Assembly: GCA_944385575.1 (NCBI GenBank)
Contig: CALWXT010000017.1
Coordinates: 1 to 34,259 of the forward strand
Source: an uncultured Flavonifractor sp.
Lineage (GTDB): Bacteria; Bacillota; Clostridia; Oscillospirales; Oscillospiraceae
DNA length: 34,259 nucleotides
Reading direction: 5' to 3'
Both the position numbers and the translations under genes were made by a program. Shown here piece after piece: positions 14,371 through 22,612 of the stretch (position 1 is the stretch's first letter; the number at the start of each line of letters is the position of its first letter). The notes under the pieces are model-generated. The model made no database searches, was not told the origin of the DNA, and saw only the letters and a program-made list of their open reading frames with translations.

Positions 14371-15438
14371 ATGAAAAAGGCACTAGCTATACTCCTGGCT
14401 CTTGCACTGGCACTTGGTCTGGCGGCCTGCGGCAGTTCAGACGACGGCACCGCGTCACCCGCTCCCGGCGGCTCAGAAAAACGCACAGAAGTCCTTACAC
14501 TGAAGTTGGGCTCCCTGGGCAGCGGCCGGGAAGATGATTGTCAGTATTATCCTATTACTAAGTTTATTGAAATTGTAGAGGAAAAAACCGACGGAATGAT
14601 CCAGATTGAATATTACCCCAACGGCCAGTTGGGCGGCGAACCCGAAATGCTGGATCAGGTTCTCTCCGATTCTCTGGACATCGGCGTACTATCTGCCAAT
14701 GTACTTGCCACAGTTTGGCCGGAACTGTATGCATATAATTTGCCCTTCGCTTTCGAAGATCTGGAGCAGCTTTGGGATATCTGCGGTTATGAGTCCAGCG
14801 ACTTCTATACTGCAATGCGCAGCGCGGTAGATGATTCGGGCCTGGCCCATTTCCTCTCCAGCTTTTCCGCAGAATTCCGCGGCTGCCAAAATACCAAACG
14901 GCCCATCCGAAGCCCGAAGGATTTTGAAGGTCTGACTTTCCGCGTTATGGCCGGCGAAATTTTCACCGACATTTTCCAGAGTTTGGGTGCCTCCACTGCT
15001 ACCGTAACCTTTGCCGAGCTGTACACAGGCCTCCAGCAGGGCATTGTGGATGGTGAAGACGTAGGGTTGTCCATGTTCTATGACCAGAAGTTCTATGAGG
15101 TGGAGCACTATGCCACCCAGTTCAATATCACCGCCACCATCAATGCGCTGGTCCTTTCCAACAATGCTTATAACCAGCTCACAGCAGAGGAGCTCGCCAT
15201 CTTTGAGGAGGCAGCCAAAGAGGCAGAAAAGGCCAGCTATGACCATGTGAGTCAAGCTGTAGACCATTATGTGGAGGTCTGCCGCGAGGCGGGCGTGGAC
15301 GTTATTACACACGACCAGTTGACCGAGGAAGAAATTCAGGCCTGCGTGGACGCCGTTATGCCCATGTGGGAAAAGTATGCAGAGATTATCGGCGAGGATG
15401 CCTATAACTCCCTGATGACTCTAACCGGCCGCGCCTAG
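14371..15438 (+). CDS. TRAP transporter substrate-binding lipoprotein (DctP family)
   Basis: 355 residues from the ATG at 14371, with AGGAGG at 14357-14362 (a GTG at 14341 was rejected). The signal peptide ends in LAAC, with C20 the lipidation site. DctP family phrases are IEYYPNGQLGGEPEMLDQV, LPFAFEDLEQLWDI, and RSPKDFEGLTFRVM, which holds the arginine that binds the carboxylate of most TRAP substrates. It captures an organic acid outside the membrane for the DctQ/DctM channel encoded about 3-4 kb downstream. A 12-bp hairpin after the gene (15457-15492) may stabilise its mRNA so that it is made in excess. The exact substrate is unknown. Confidence 0.93.
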   Translation: MKKALAILLALALALGLAACGSSDDGTASPAPGGSEKRTEVLTLKLGSLGSGREDDCQYYPITKFIEIVEEKTDGMIQIEYYPNGQLGGEPEMLDQVLSDSLDIGVLSANVLATVWPELYAYNLPFAFEDLEQLWDICGYESSDFYTAMRSAVDDSGLAHFLSSFSAEFRGCQNTKRPIRSPKDFEGLTFRVMAGEIFTDIFQSLGASTATVTFAELYTGLQQGIVDGEDVGLSMFYDQKFYEVEHYATQFNITATINALVLSNNAYNQLTAEELAIFEEAAKEAEKASYDHVSQAVDHYVEVCREAGVDVITHDQLTEEEIQACVDAVMPMWEKYAEIIGEDAYNSLMTLTGRA

Positions 15439-15456
15439 CGGATGGAGCTTCACCCT

Positions 15457-15492
15457 CCGGTCTTGGGGCTCGGGAAACCACCCCAAGACCGG
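15457..15492 (+). other. Intercistronic hairpin after the TRAP binding protein
   Basis: CCGGTCTTGGGG (15457-15468) pairs with CCCCAAGACCGG (15481-15492). No T-run follows, so it is more likely an mRNA-stabilising or processing stem than a full terminator. Confidence 0.75.
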
Positions 15493-15533
15493 GTCTGTGT
15501 TCCGCTCAATGAATAAGAAAGGACGCGTATCGT

Positions 15534-16937
15534 ATGGAAAAGACTTATACCAGACGTCTTTGCGAGTGGTTGACCGCTCTGGAGTATGAGGCTATCCCTC
15601 AGGATGTGGTGGAACAGGGTAAACGGATGACCCTTCACTGTATCGGCGCTTCTATCGCCGCTGCGCCGATCGCGCAGACACAGAAAACCATCGATATGAT
15701 GACCGAGAAGGGCGGCGTAGAGGAGGCCACCATTTGGGGAAGCAAAGGAAAAAAGGTTCCTGCCAGTGAAGCCGCCTTTGCCAATGGTGCGATCGCAGAC
15801 ATTATGGATTGGGAAGACTGCACTTGGACCGGTCATGCCGCCGCAGGTGATGTACCGGCCGCAATGGCAGTCAGCCAAAAGCTTCATCTCTCCGGCAAGG
15901 ACTATCTGCTTGCCCTGATTACCGCTCAGGAAGGCTATCAGCGAATCGCCATGTACGCCCAGCCCACAAAAAGTTATCTCTCTACAGGGCGTGGTTGGGG
16001 CCTGGTCAGCTGGCAGATTTATGCCGCCTGCATTGCCGCAGCCAAGGCCATGAAGCTGGATGCAGACAAGATGGAACAAACTATGGGCGCCGCCCTGTAC
16101 CAGGTCATCGTTCCTTGCAACAAGCACTCCGAAGGTTCCGGAAAGTCCGATGTTTACCATTACTCCCATGGCTGGTGCGCCCGCAATGGCGTGGTGGCCG
16201 CAGAGGTAGCACAGCTGGGCTTTGACAACCTCTATGGGGCTTTTGATGGACAGAACGGTCTGTGGCACAAGGTCTCCGACCAGGCAGATTTCCAGTGGCT
16301 GATCAAGGATTTGGGGCAGACCTGGTACCTCAATGAAACCTATCTGAAGCACTGGCCCGCCAACATGTGGGTACAAACTCCCCTGGAGGCCCTGGATCTG
16401 CTGATGAAGGAGCACCCCTTTACCGCTGATGATGTGGTCGAAATCTACAGCGAACCTAAAATGGAGATGATTTGCGGGGACTACTTTGCTTCCACCAAGA
16501 GCCCCCTGGACGCCCAGTTCAGCATCCCCTACTGTCTTAGCGCCTACATCCTGGACCCTGAGCATCGAATGGGGGCACACTGGTTCTCCCCTGAGATGCG
16601 GAACAGCGCTGAGATTGCCGAGCTAAGTAAGCGCTACACCTTCGGCGGCGGCCCGGTCATCCCCTTTGACAACTTTGACATCTTCAAAACAGGCTCCTTC
16701 CCGGAGATCACCCTGCGCATCACCTTGAAGGACGGCACCGTTCTCTCCAAGACCATGCGCTACCCCAAGGGGCATCCCCGCAACAATTTTACCAATCAAG
16801 AGGAATATGAGCATTTCCGCATGATCTGCGCCCCCTACATGCCCACCGCCCGGATTGATGCAATCATCTCCCTCGTGGACAAGCTGGAGGAGCTGGACGA
16901 CATCAACAAGCTGGCGGAACTGTTCGTGGTGGATTGA
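15534..16937 (+). CDS. MmgE/PrpD family protein, first paralogue
   Basis: 467 residues, ATG at 15534 with GAAAGGA about 10 nt upstream. The sequence follows the MmgE/PrpD fold: an N-terminal helical domain with DWEDCTWTGHAAAGDVPAAMAV at about 92-113 and a C-terminal domain with KHWPANMWVQTPLEALDLL and the conserved LDAQFSIPYCLSAYIL. Family members include 2-methylcitrate dehydratase, cis-aconitate decarboxylase and iminodisuccinate epimerase, acting on tricarboxylic or iminodicarboxylic acids. The gene beside it is a clear paralogue. The location between TRAP genes ties it to the imported compound. The reaction cannot be assigned from sequence alone. Confidence 0.9.
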   Translation: MEKTYTRRLCEWLTALEYEAIPQDVVEQGKRMTLHCIGASIAAAPIAQTQKTIDMMTEKGGVEEATIWGSKGKKVPASEAAFANGAIADIMDWEDCTWTGHAAAGDVPAAMAVSQKLHLSGKDYLLALITAQEGYQRIAMYAQPTKSYLSTGRGWGLVSWQIYAACIAAAKAMKLDADKMEQTMGAALYQVIVPCNKHSEGSGKSDVYHYSHGWCARNGVVAAEVAQLGFDNLYGAFDGQNGLWHKVSDQADFQWLIKDLGQTWYLNETYLKHWPANMWVQTPLEALDLLMKEHPFTADDVVEIYSEPKMEMICGDYFASTKSPLDAQFSIPYCLSAYILDPEHRMGAHWFSPEMRNSAEIAELSKRYTFGGGPVIPFDNFDIFKTGSFPEITLRITLKDGTVLSKTMRYPKGHPRNNFTNQEEYEHFRMICAPYMPTARIDAIISLVDKLEELDDINKLAELFVVD

Positions 16938-16969
16938 GCCCGGAATACGGGACGGAAGGAGTGCACAGT

Positions 16970-18379
16970 ATGAAAACCAATTCTGAGATCATTTCCGAAT
17001 ATATCGCCGGTCTCACCTATGAGGACATTCCTCAGGATGTGGTGGAGCAGACCAAGCGGGTACTGCTCCACACCATTGCGGCCAGTATCGCAGCCTATCC
17101 CCTTCCCATCACCGAAAAGGTTATCCGGTACACCCAGAGCAAGGGGGGCGCCGCCGAGGCCACCATCTGGTGTTCTGACGGCCGGAAGGTACCCGCAGAG
17201 GAGGCCGCCTTTGCCAACGGCACCATTGCCGACGGAATGGACTGGGAGGATTGCACCTGGACAGGCCACCCCTCCGCCATCGGCATACCCGCCTGCGTAG
17301 CCGTGGCTGAGAAGTATGGAAAGTCCGGAAAAGATCTGCTTCTCAGTATTGTCGCCGGATATGAAAGCTCCCAGCGCATTGCAATGGCCGCCCAGCCCTC
17401 CCCTGAATATGTGGCAGACGGCAGAGAGTGGGGTCTGGTGAGCTGGCAGCTCTTTTGCGCCTCTATCGGAGCCGCCAAGCTGATGGGCATGAACGCCAAG
17501 CAGATCGAGCAGGTTTTGGGTGCTTCCCTGTATCAGGCCACAGTACCCATCAACAAACACGGCGACGGCACCGCCAAGTCGGATATCTACCACTATCAGC
17601 ACGGCTTTACCGCCCGCAACGGCATCTATGCCGCAGAAGTGACCCGGCGGGGCTTTGACAACTGCTGGGGCGCATTGGACGGGCCCGACGGCTACTGGCA
17701 CATGGTATCCGATCAGCAGGACGAGAGCTGGTACGGCAAAGACCTGGGCTCCCTGTGGATGATTCGGGATTCCTGCTATCTGAAGCACCGCCCGGCCAAT
17801 ATGTGGGTGCAGATTCCCCTGGAGGCCCTGGCCGATTTGCTTAAGGAGCACCCCTTTACCATGGAGCAGGTGGAAAAGATCCGGGTAACCCCCAACATGC
17901 CCTTTATTATGAGCCCCTATCAGGATACCACAAAGGGTTTCCTGGATGCCCAGTTCAGCATTCCCTACTGCCTCACCGCCCTGATGATGCATCCGGAGCA
18001 TCGGCTGGACGCCAGTTCCTTCTCCGACGAGATGCGCAACAACGAAGCGCTCATCCAGTTCTGCGGCAAGTACGAGGGTTACGGCAAGACTGCCACCTTC
18101 TTTGACAACTTCGCCATCTTTAAGACCGGCTCCTTCCCTGTGTTCACCATTGACGTGACCTTGAAGGACGGTACCGAACTGCACAAGAGCTGCCAGTTCC
18201 CCAAGGGGCATCCCAAGAACAACTATACTCTGGAAGAGGAGTATGAGCACTACCGCAAGGCTACCGCCCCCTACCTGCCCGCCAGCCAGATCGAAGCTAT
18301 GATTGAGCTGGTGGACAAGCTGGAACAGGCCCCCGACATCAGCCGGCTGGCCGCGCTGACCACCATCAAGAACATCTGA
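16970..18379 (+). CDS. MmgE/PrpD family protein, second paralogue
   Basis: 469 residues from the ATG at 16970 (AAGGAG upstream), 32 bp after the first paralogue. Much of the length is closely parallel to its neighbour: IPQDVVEQTKR, DGMDWEDCTWTGHPSAIG, KSDIYHYQHGFTARNGIYAAEV, KHRPANMWVQIPLEAL, FLDAQFSIPYCLTALM. Both copies keep the same motif set, so neither looks inactivated. They may form a heteromer or act on successive intermediates or stereoisomers. Tandem duplication followed by divergence is the likely origin. As with the first copy, a dehydratase, decarboxylase or epimerase activity on a carboxylic acid is the family expectation. Confidence 0.9.
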   Translation: MKTNSEIISEYIAGLTYEDIPQDVVEQTKRVLLHTIAASIAAYPLPITEKVIRYTQSKGGAAEATIWCSDGRKVPAEEAAFANGTIADGMDWEDCTWTGHPSAIGIPACVAVAEKYGKSGKDLLLSIVAGYESSQRIAMAAQPSPEYVADGREWGLVSWQLFCASIGAAKLMGMNAKQIEQVLGASLYQATVPINKHGDGTAKSDIYHYQHGFTARNGIYAAEVTRRGFDNCWGALDGPDGYWHMVSDQQDESWYGKDLGSLWMIRDSCYLKHRPANMWVQIPLEALADLLKEHPFTMEQVEKIRVTPNMPFIMSPYQDTTKGFLDAQFSIPYCLTALMMHPEHRLDASSFSDEMRNNEALIQFCGKYEGYGKTATFFDNFAIFKTGSFPVFTIDVTLKDGTELHKSCQFPKGHPKNNYTLEEEYEHYRKATAPYLPASQIEAMIELVDKLEQAPDISRLAALTTIKNI

Positions 18380-18397
18380 GGCTGAAAGGAGAACGGT

Positions 18398-18934
18398 ATG
18401 AAGGCGCTGAAAAGCATCTTACAGAAAATCTCGGCGGCATATTGCTGGGTTGAGCTCAATTTCATTGCCGCCTTCACCATGATTGTGGGCGTCCTGATCA
18501 TCTACGATGTGGTGGTGCGCAACCTGGGCATTCAGGGCTTTCAGTGGATGGAGGAACTGGGCCGGGCCACGCTGGTCATTACCACCATCATCGGCTGCAG
18601 CCATGCCGCCCGTGAAAACGGCCACATGGTCATGGATACCCTCTATCAGATTCTGCCCCCCAGAGTGGCCTATGCACTGAAAGGAGTGGCCTACCTCATC
18701 AGTGGCGTGCTCTATGGTTACATTGGTTACTATGCAGTCGATTGGTGCATGAAGCTATACAAAATGAAAAAATCCATGGAGAGCGTTAACTTCCCCGCCT
18801 ACGTCATGTGGATCTTTGTGTGTATCGGAATGCTCACCATGGGCCTGCGCTACTTCATCGAGTCCGGAAAGTGCGCCCGCAACGCAGTGACCGGAAAACA
18901 GGAGTTCACCGAAGTGAATACCAAAGAGAATTAG
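18398..18934 (+). CDS. TRAP transporter small permease (DctQ family)
   Basis: 178 residues, ATG at 18398 with AAAGGAG upstream. Four hydrophobic segments are seen; the family phrase is DVVVRNLGIQGFQWMEELGRATLV at about 35-60. It bridges the binding protein and the large permease of the sodium-driven TRAP importer. It follows the second PrpD gene by 18 bp and precedes DctM by 14 bp, so it is part of the same transcript as the binding protein far upstream. Confidence 0.92.
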   Translation: MKALKSILQKISAAYCWVELNFIAAFTMIVGVLIIYDVVVRNLGIQGFQWMEELGRATLVITTIIGCSHAARENGHMVMDTLYQILPPRVAYALKGVAYLISGVLYGYIGYYAVDWCMKLYKMKKSMESVNFPAYVMWIFVCIGMLTMGLRYFIESGKCARNAVTGKQEFTEVNTKEN

Positions 18935-18948
18935 GAGGCATGTGCGCT

Positions 18949-20220
18949 ATGGTATTGGCAATTGTCGTATTCTTCGTCCTCCTGATCATCGGTGTCCCCG
19001 TGGCCCACGTGGTATTGGGTGCGGCAGCCGCGGGTATCCTGGCCGGAGGCACAGCCGGCACCCTGCTGGCACAGCAGACAGTGCTCGGCATGAACAGCTA
19101 CGTCATCCTCTGCGTCCCCTTCTTCATCATTTCCGGCGATCTGGCCGCCAAAGGCCAGACCTCCCAGAAGCTGGTCAACGCCATCAATGCCCTGATGGGC
19201 CACCTGCCCGGCGGATTGGGTATTGCGACGATCTTCTCCTGCGCCTTGTTCGGAGCTATCACCGGCTCCTCCATCGCCTGCGTAGTGGCTATTGGTGCGC
19301 TGATGCTGCCCAAGCTGCTGGAGGCAGGTTATCCTAAACCCCTCGTCCTGGGCATCATCACCACCGCAGGTACTTTGGGCGTTATGATCCCGCCCTCTGT
19401 CCCCATGCTCCAAATCTCTGTAGCTATGGGTGTTTCTGTAGCGCAGGGTTTTCTCTCCGGCGTGATTCCCGGCATCCTGTGCGCGGTACTGATGAGCGTC
19501 TATGTATTTCTGCGGGCCAAAAAGCTCAATCTGCCCCGGGCAGAGAAGAAGACGATCCGTGAAATTCTCCACACCCTGGCGGACAGTTTCTGGGCTCTGA
19601 TGTTCCCCGTCATCATTTTGGGCAGCATCTATGGCGGAATTGCTACCCCCACGGAAGCGGCCGTCATCTCCGTGTTCTATGTGCTCTTTGTGGAACTGGT
19701 TATCTACCGCACAATCCCCATCGGGCAAATTTGGAACATTATCAAGGGCTCTACGGTGAGCGCTGCTGCCCTTACCCTCACCATCGCCACCGCCCAGGTA
19801 TTTGTGTGGTTTATGACCACCGAGAACATGCCCGCCATCATCTATGAGGCTCTGGTAGGCAACGTGGGCAGCAAGTATATGATGCTCTTCCTGCTGTGCC
19901 TGTTGTTCCTAATCGTCGGATGCTTCACCAATGTGGCCACCGTGGTCATCATCCTGGGCCCCATTATGCTGCCGGTGCTCCAGTACTTCGGCATCGATCT
20001 GCTGCAGTTCGGCGTGATTTCGGTACTCATGTCTCAGATCGGATTTGTCTCTCCTCCCTTCGGTCTGTGTCTGTTCGTCTCCATGAAAGTGGCAAAGGCA
20101 TCCATGCTGGAGGTTATCAAAGGTTCCTGGCCCTTCCTGGTCTGTCTGGCCATTGGAACCCTTCTCGTCATTTTCGTCCCGCAGCTGGCTACCTGGATGC
20201 CCGGACTGATGGGCGGATAA
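18949..20220 (+). CDS. TRAP transporter large permease (DctM family)
   Basis: 423 residues from the ATG at 18949, placed 10 nt after AGGAGG (18933-18938); an ATG at 18940 is only one base from that site. About 12 membrane segments are expected, with GAITGSSIACVVAIGALMLP and GTLGVMIPPSVPM as DctM signatures. It is the ion-coupled channel importing the compound caught by the DctP protein. An intrinsic terminator follows immediately. Confidence 0.94.
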   Translation: MVLAIVVFFVLLIIGVPVAHVVLGAAAAGILAGGTAGTLLAQQTVLGMNSYVILCVPFFIISGDLAAKGQTSQKLVNAINALMGHLPGGLGIATIFSCALFGAITGSSIACVVAIGALMLPKLLEAGYPKPLVLGIITTAGTLGVMIPPSVPMLQISVAMGVSVAQGFLSGVIPGILCAVLMSVYVFLRAKKLNLPRAEKKTIREILHTLADSFWALMFPVIILGSIYGGIATPTEAAVISVFYVLFVELVIYRTIPIGQIWNIIKGSTVSAAALTLTIATAQVFVWFMTTENMPAIIYEALVGNVGSKYMMLFLLCLLFLIVGCFTNVATVVIILGPIMLPVLQYFGIDLLQFGVISVLMSQIGFVSPPFGLCLFVSMKVAKASMLEVIKGSWPFLVCLAIGTLLVIFVPQLATWMPGLMGG

Positions 20221-20230
20221 GCCCCCTCCC

Positions 20231-20265
20231 AAACGGCGGCCGGCCAATGCCGGCCGCCGTTTTTT
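20231..20265 (+). terminator. Terminator between DctM and the MFS gene
   Basis: AAACGGCGGCCGGC (20231-20244) pairs with GCCGGCCGCCGTTT (20249-20262), six T following. No promoter is visible between it and the next gene, so read-through or partial termination would set lower expression of the last two genes. Confidence 0.88.
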
Positions 20266-20283
20266 CAGAAAGGAGTGACAGAC

Positions 20284-21471
20284 GTGCCTCAAAATCCCCC
20301 CCGCAGCAGACTGTTCACCCCCGCCTATTGCGCCATGATTGCCCTGGGCCTGTTCAATTGCCTGTTCGGGCAGTCTTCCATGGCCACCATTCCCATTTTG
20401 ATGGACAGCCGTGGCGTATCCGAATCCATTGCCGCCATCATCAACATTCTCTTTCCCCTGTCCTGCCTGTTTTTCCGCCGCTACGCGGTCAAAATCGGCA
20501 CCATGGTCTCCACCAGACAGAGTATTTGCTTCTGCTTTGTGGTTCTGGCAGCCAGCAACATCGGCCTGGATCTGATGCAGGGGATGCTCTGGATTGTACT
20601 CATCCGCATCTCCCAGGGACTTTCCATCTGCTATATCGCCGGTGTAATTGCCTCTCTGGTGGCGGAGACCGTACCTCCTGACCGTTTTACCGAAGGCATG
20701 GGCTATTTCAGCATCGGTATACCGGTAATGTCCTTCTTCGGCCCCGCACTCTGCCGGATTTTGCTGGCAAACCTGGGTTACTCCAAAATGTTGCGGGGAA
20801 TCTCCGCTATGATGATACTCCCCATCCTCATCTCCCTGTTTATCCGGCTCCCACGGCTTCGCCCCATGCCGCCCGCTCCCTCCGGGCATAGGGAGCCCTT
20901 TTTGGAAAAGCGTTCCATACCCCCTTCCACACTGTTGATGGGCTCGGCCATGGCTGCCACCTGCACCGTATCCTTCCTCCCTCTCTACGCACAGAACTAT
21001 GGGCTGCAGCACACACTGTTTTACTATATGGCCGCTGGCATCGGCGTTCTGGGTATCCGGCTTTTTTCCACCGTGCTTCACAAGAGCATTCCAGAAGAAC
21101 GCGCCTTCCCCCTGGCTACCCTTATCCTGGTAGCTGTACTCATCACACTGCCCTTGACCGATTCCATCCCGCTGTATCTATTTATGGGGCTGTTCTATGG
21201 CATAGCCATCGGCATCATACAGCCCTACTTTATCGCCCTGGCTTTGAATGCCGCTGACCCCTCCCACAAGAGCATTGCCACCGTCACCTATTACATGTTC
21301 AACGATGTGGGCACCACCGCAGGCGGTATGCTGTGGGGATATATCGCCCAATATCTCAGCTATTACACCGTATTTCTGGTCGCGGCTGCCATCAATCTGC
21401 TGACATTGTTGGGCTGGGTCCTTCTTCTGAAGCGGCGGCCGGAATCCCCGGTTCCCGTAACTCACCCCTGA
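20284..21471 (+). CDS. Major facilitator superfamily (MFS) transporter
   Basis: 395 residues from a GTG at 20284, 8 nt after AAAGGAG; a GTG at 20275 overlaps that site. About 12 hydrophobic segments are seen, with RISQGLSICYIAGVIASLVAE after the fourth, an MFS feature. The inner half carries a long charged loop (RPMPPAPSGHREPFLEKRS) between segments 6 and 7, the usual MFS mid-loop. It resembles drug/sugar-efflux type MFS proteins. Within this operon it may export a product or by-product of the breakdown, or import a second substrate. It is separated from DctM by a terminator but shares strand and spacing, and the next gene starts 23 bp later. Confidence 0.85.
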   Translation: MPQNPPRSRLFTPAYCAMIALGLFNCLFGQSSMATIPILMDSRGVSESIAAIINILFPLSCLFFRRYAVKIGTMVSTRQSICFCFVVLAASNIGLDLMQGMLWIVLIRISQGLSICYIAGVIASLVAETVPPDRFTEGMGYFSIGIPVMSFFGPALCRILLANLGYSKMLRGISAMMILPILISLFIRLPRLRPMPPAPSGHREPFLEKRSIPPSTLLMGSAMAATCTVSFLPLYAQNYGLQHTLFYYMAAGIGVLGIRLFSTVLHKSIPEERAFPLATLILVAVLITLPLTDSIPLYLFMGLFYGIAIGIIQPYFIALALNAADPSHKSIATVTYYMFNDVGTTAGGMLWGYIAQYLSYYTVFLVAAAINLLTLLGWVLLLKRRPESPVPVTHP

Positions 21472-21494
21472 TACCAACGAAAGGAGTATACAGT

Positions 21495-22550
21495 ATGCAA
21501 CGCATTACCATATTTGGCGGCGGCGCCACCGGCCATGTCCTCGCGGCAGAGCTGGGCCTGCGCGGATTTGACGTCTGCCTGTGCGAGGAACCCCAATTCC
21601 AGGCCAGTCTGGCGGACGCGGAACAGCACATGGCCATCCGCATCAGCGGCCCCGCCATCCATGGGACAGGCAGGCTGGGACTGGTCACCACAGATTTGGC
21701 CGCAGCTATGGACTGGTCTGACCGAGTTATCGTCTGTACCATTTCCAACCGGGATGAATCGGTAGCTCGAGCCCTGGCTCCTCATCTGAAGCCAGGCCAC
21801 TGCATTCTGCTCTCTGCCGGAAATTTTGGTTCCTTCCTCTACCGGCGGGTGTTCGACCAGTTGGGCATCCAGGACGTTGTGGTGGGAGAGACCTGCGGCA
21901 ACCTCTATCCCGCCCGGATCGTAGGCGAGGCCTCTACCGTAGTAGGGGGTATCCGCTCCCCAAAGCCTGCCGCCGCCTGGCCCAACGCGGACACTGACCG
22001 GCTTCTGGACGCCTTCCAGTCTTTCTACCCTCTGACAAAGGCTCCAAATATCCTTTTCTGTGCCCTGGATGTAGGCAATATGATGAGCCACATCTGCCCC
22101 GTCATTCTCAACGCAGGCGCCATCGAAAAGGCCGGCGGGCATTACTGGCTGTTCCGGCAGGGCATAACCCCGGCTGTTCTAACAGTGGAGGATGCCCTGT
22201 GGGCAGAAAAAAAGCGGGTTATGGATGCCCTGGGCTATCCCACCTCCCCTTCTCTCTCCGGCTTTTTTGCCCCCCTGCTGGACGACAATGACCACAGCAT
22301 GGACTGGTTTAAAAATCTGGAAGGTCCCAACAGTCTATGGGGCCGTCACATCACGGAGGACACTCCTACCCTGGACTGTCTGCTGCTCTCTGTGGCGCAG
22401 GCAATGGGGGTGGAAACACCTCTATTCCAGTCTTTCGTGTGTATCGCCTCCGCCATGCACAAAACCGACTACTATGCCCAGGGCCGCACTTTGGAAAACC
22501 TGGGGCTCGGGCACCTCAAAGGCCAGGCTCTCATCGACTATTTCGCCTGA
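21495..22550 (+). CDS. Opine dehydrogenase-family NAD(P)-dependent oxidoreductase
   Basis: 351 residues from the ATG at 21495 (AAAGGAG upstream). A Rossmann fold at the start (ITIFGGGATGHVLAAELGLRGFDVCLCE) binds NAD(P). The C-terminal domain carries NMMSHICPVILNAGAIE, matching the conserved histidine region of octopine/nopaline dehydrogenases, and VEDALWAEKKRVMDALGYP. Family enzymes join or split a 2-oxo acid and an amino acid by reductive amination. In the catabolic direction, an opine yields an amino acid plus a 2-oxo acid and NAD(P)H. Located last in the TRAP/PrpD operon, it may oxidise the imported compound or an intermediate. Ketopantoate-reductase-like relatives are an alternative. A strong terminator follows. 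Confidence 0.82.
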   Translation: MQRITIFGGGATGHVLAAELGLRGFDVCLCEEPQFQASLADAEQHMAIRISGPAIHGTGRLGLVTTDLAAAMDWSDRVIVCTISNRDESVARALAPHLKPGHCILLSAGNFGSFLYRRVFDQLGIQDVVVGETCGNLYPARIVGEASTVVGGIRSPKPAAAWPNADTDRLLDAFQSFYPLTKAPNILFCALDVGNMMSHICPVILNAGAIEKAGGHYWLFRQGITPAVLTVEDALWAEKKRVMDALGYPTSPSLSGFFAPLLDDNDHSMDWFKNLEGPNSLWGRHITEDTPTLDCLLLSVAQAMGVETPLFQSFVCIASAMHKTDYYAQGRTLENLGLGHLKGQALIDYFA

Positions 22551-22566
22551 CACGTTAAATCTCCAT

Positions 22567-22604
22567 AAAAAAAGACTTGAAACCGCAGTTTCAAGTCTTT
22601 TTAT
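22567..22604. terminator. Bidirectional terminator between the opine dehydrogenase-family gene and galU
   Basis: AAAAAGACTTGAAAC (22569-22583) pairs with GTTTCAAGTCTTTTT (22588-22602), CGCA loop. A and T runs flank both sides and serve the two convergent genes. Confidence 0.92.
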
Positions 22605-22612
22605 ATTCTCCT

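Noticed and set aside
16835..18250. 471-codon antisense frame over the second PrpD gene
   Set aside because: Shadow of a well-supported gene; no family resemblance.
19909..21081. 390-codon antisense frame over DctM and MFS
   Set aside because: Gly/His/Gln-rich and crosses an intrinsic terminator and two real genes.
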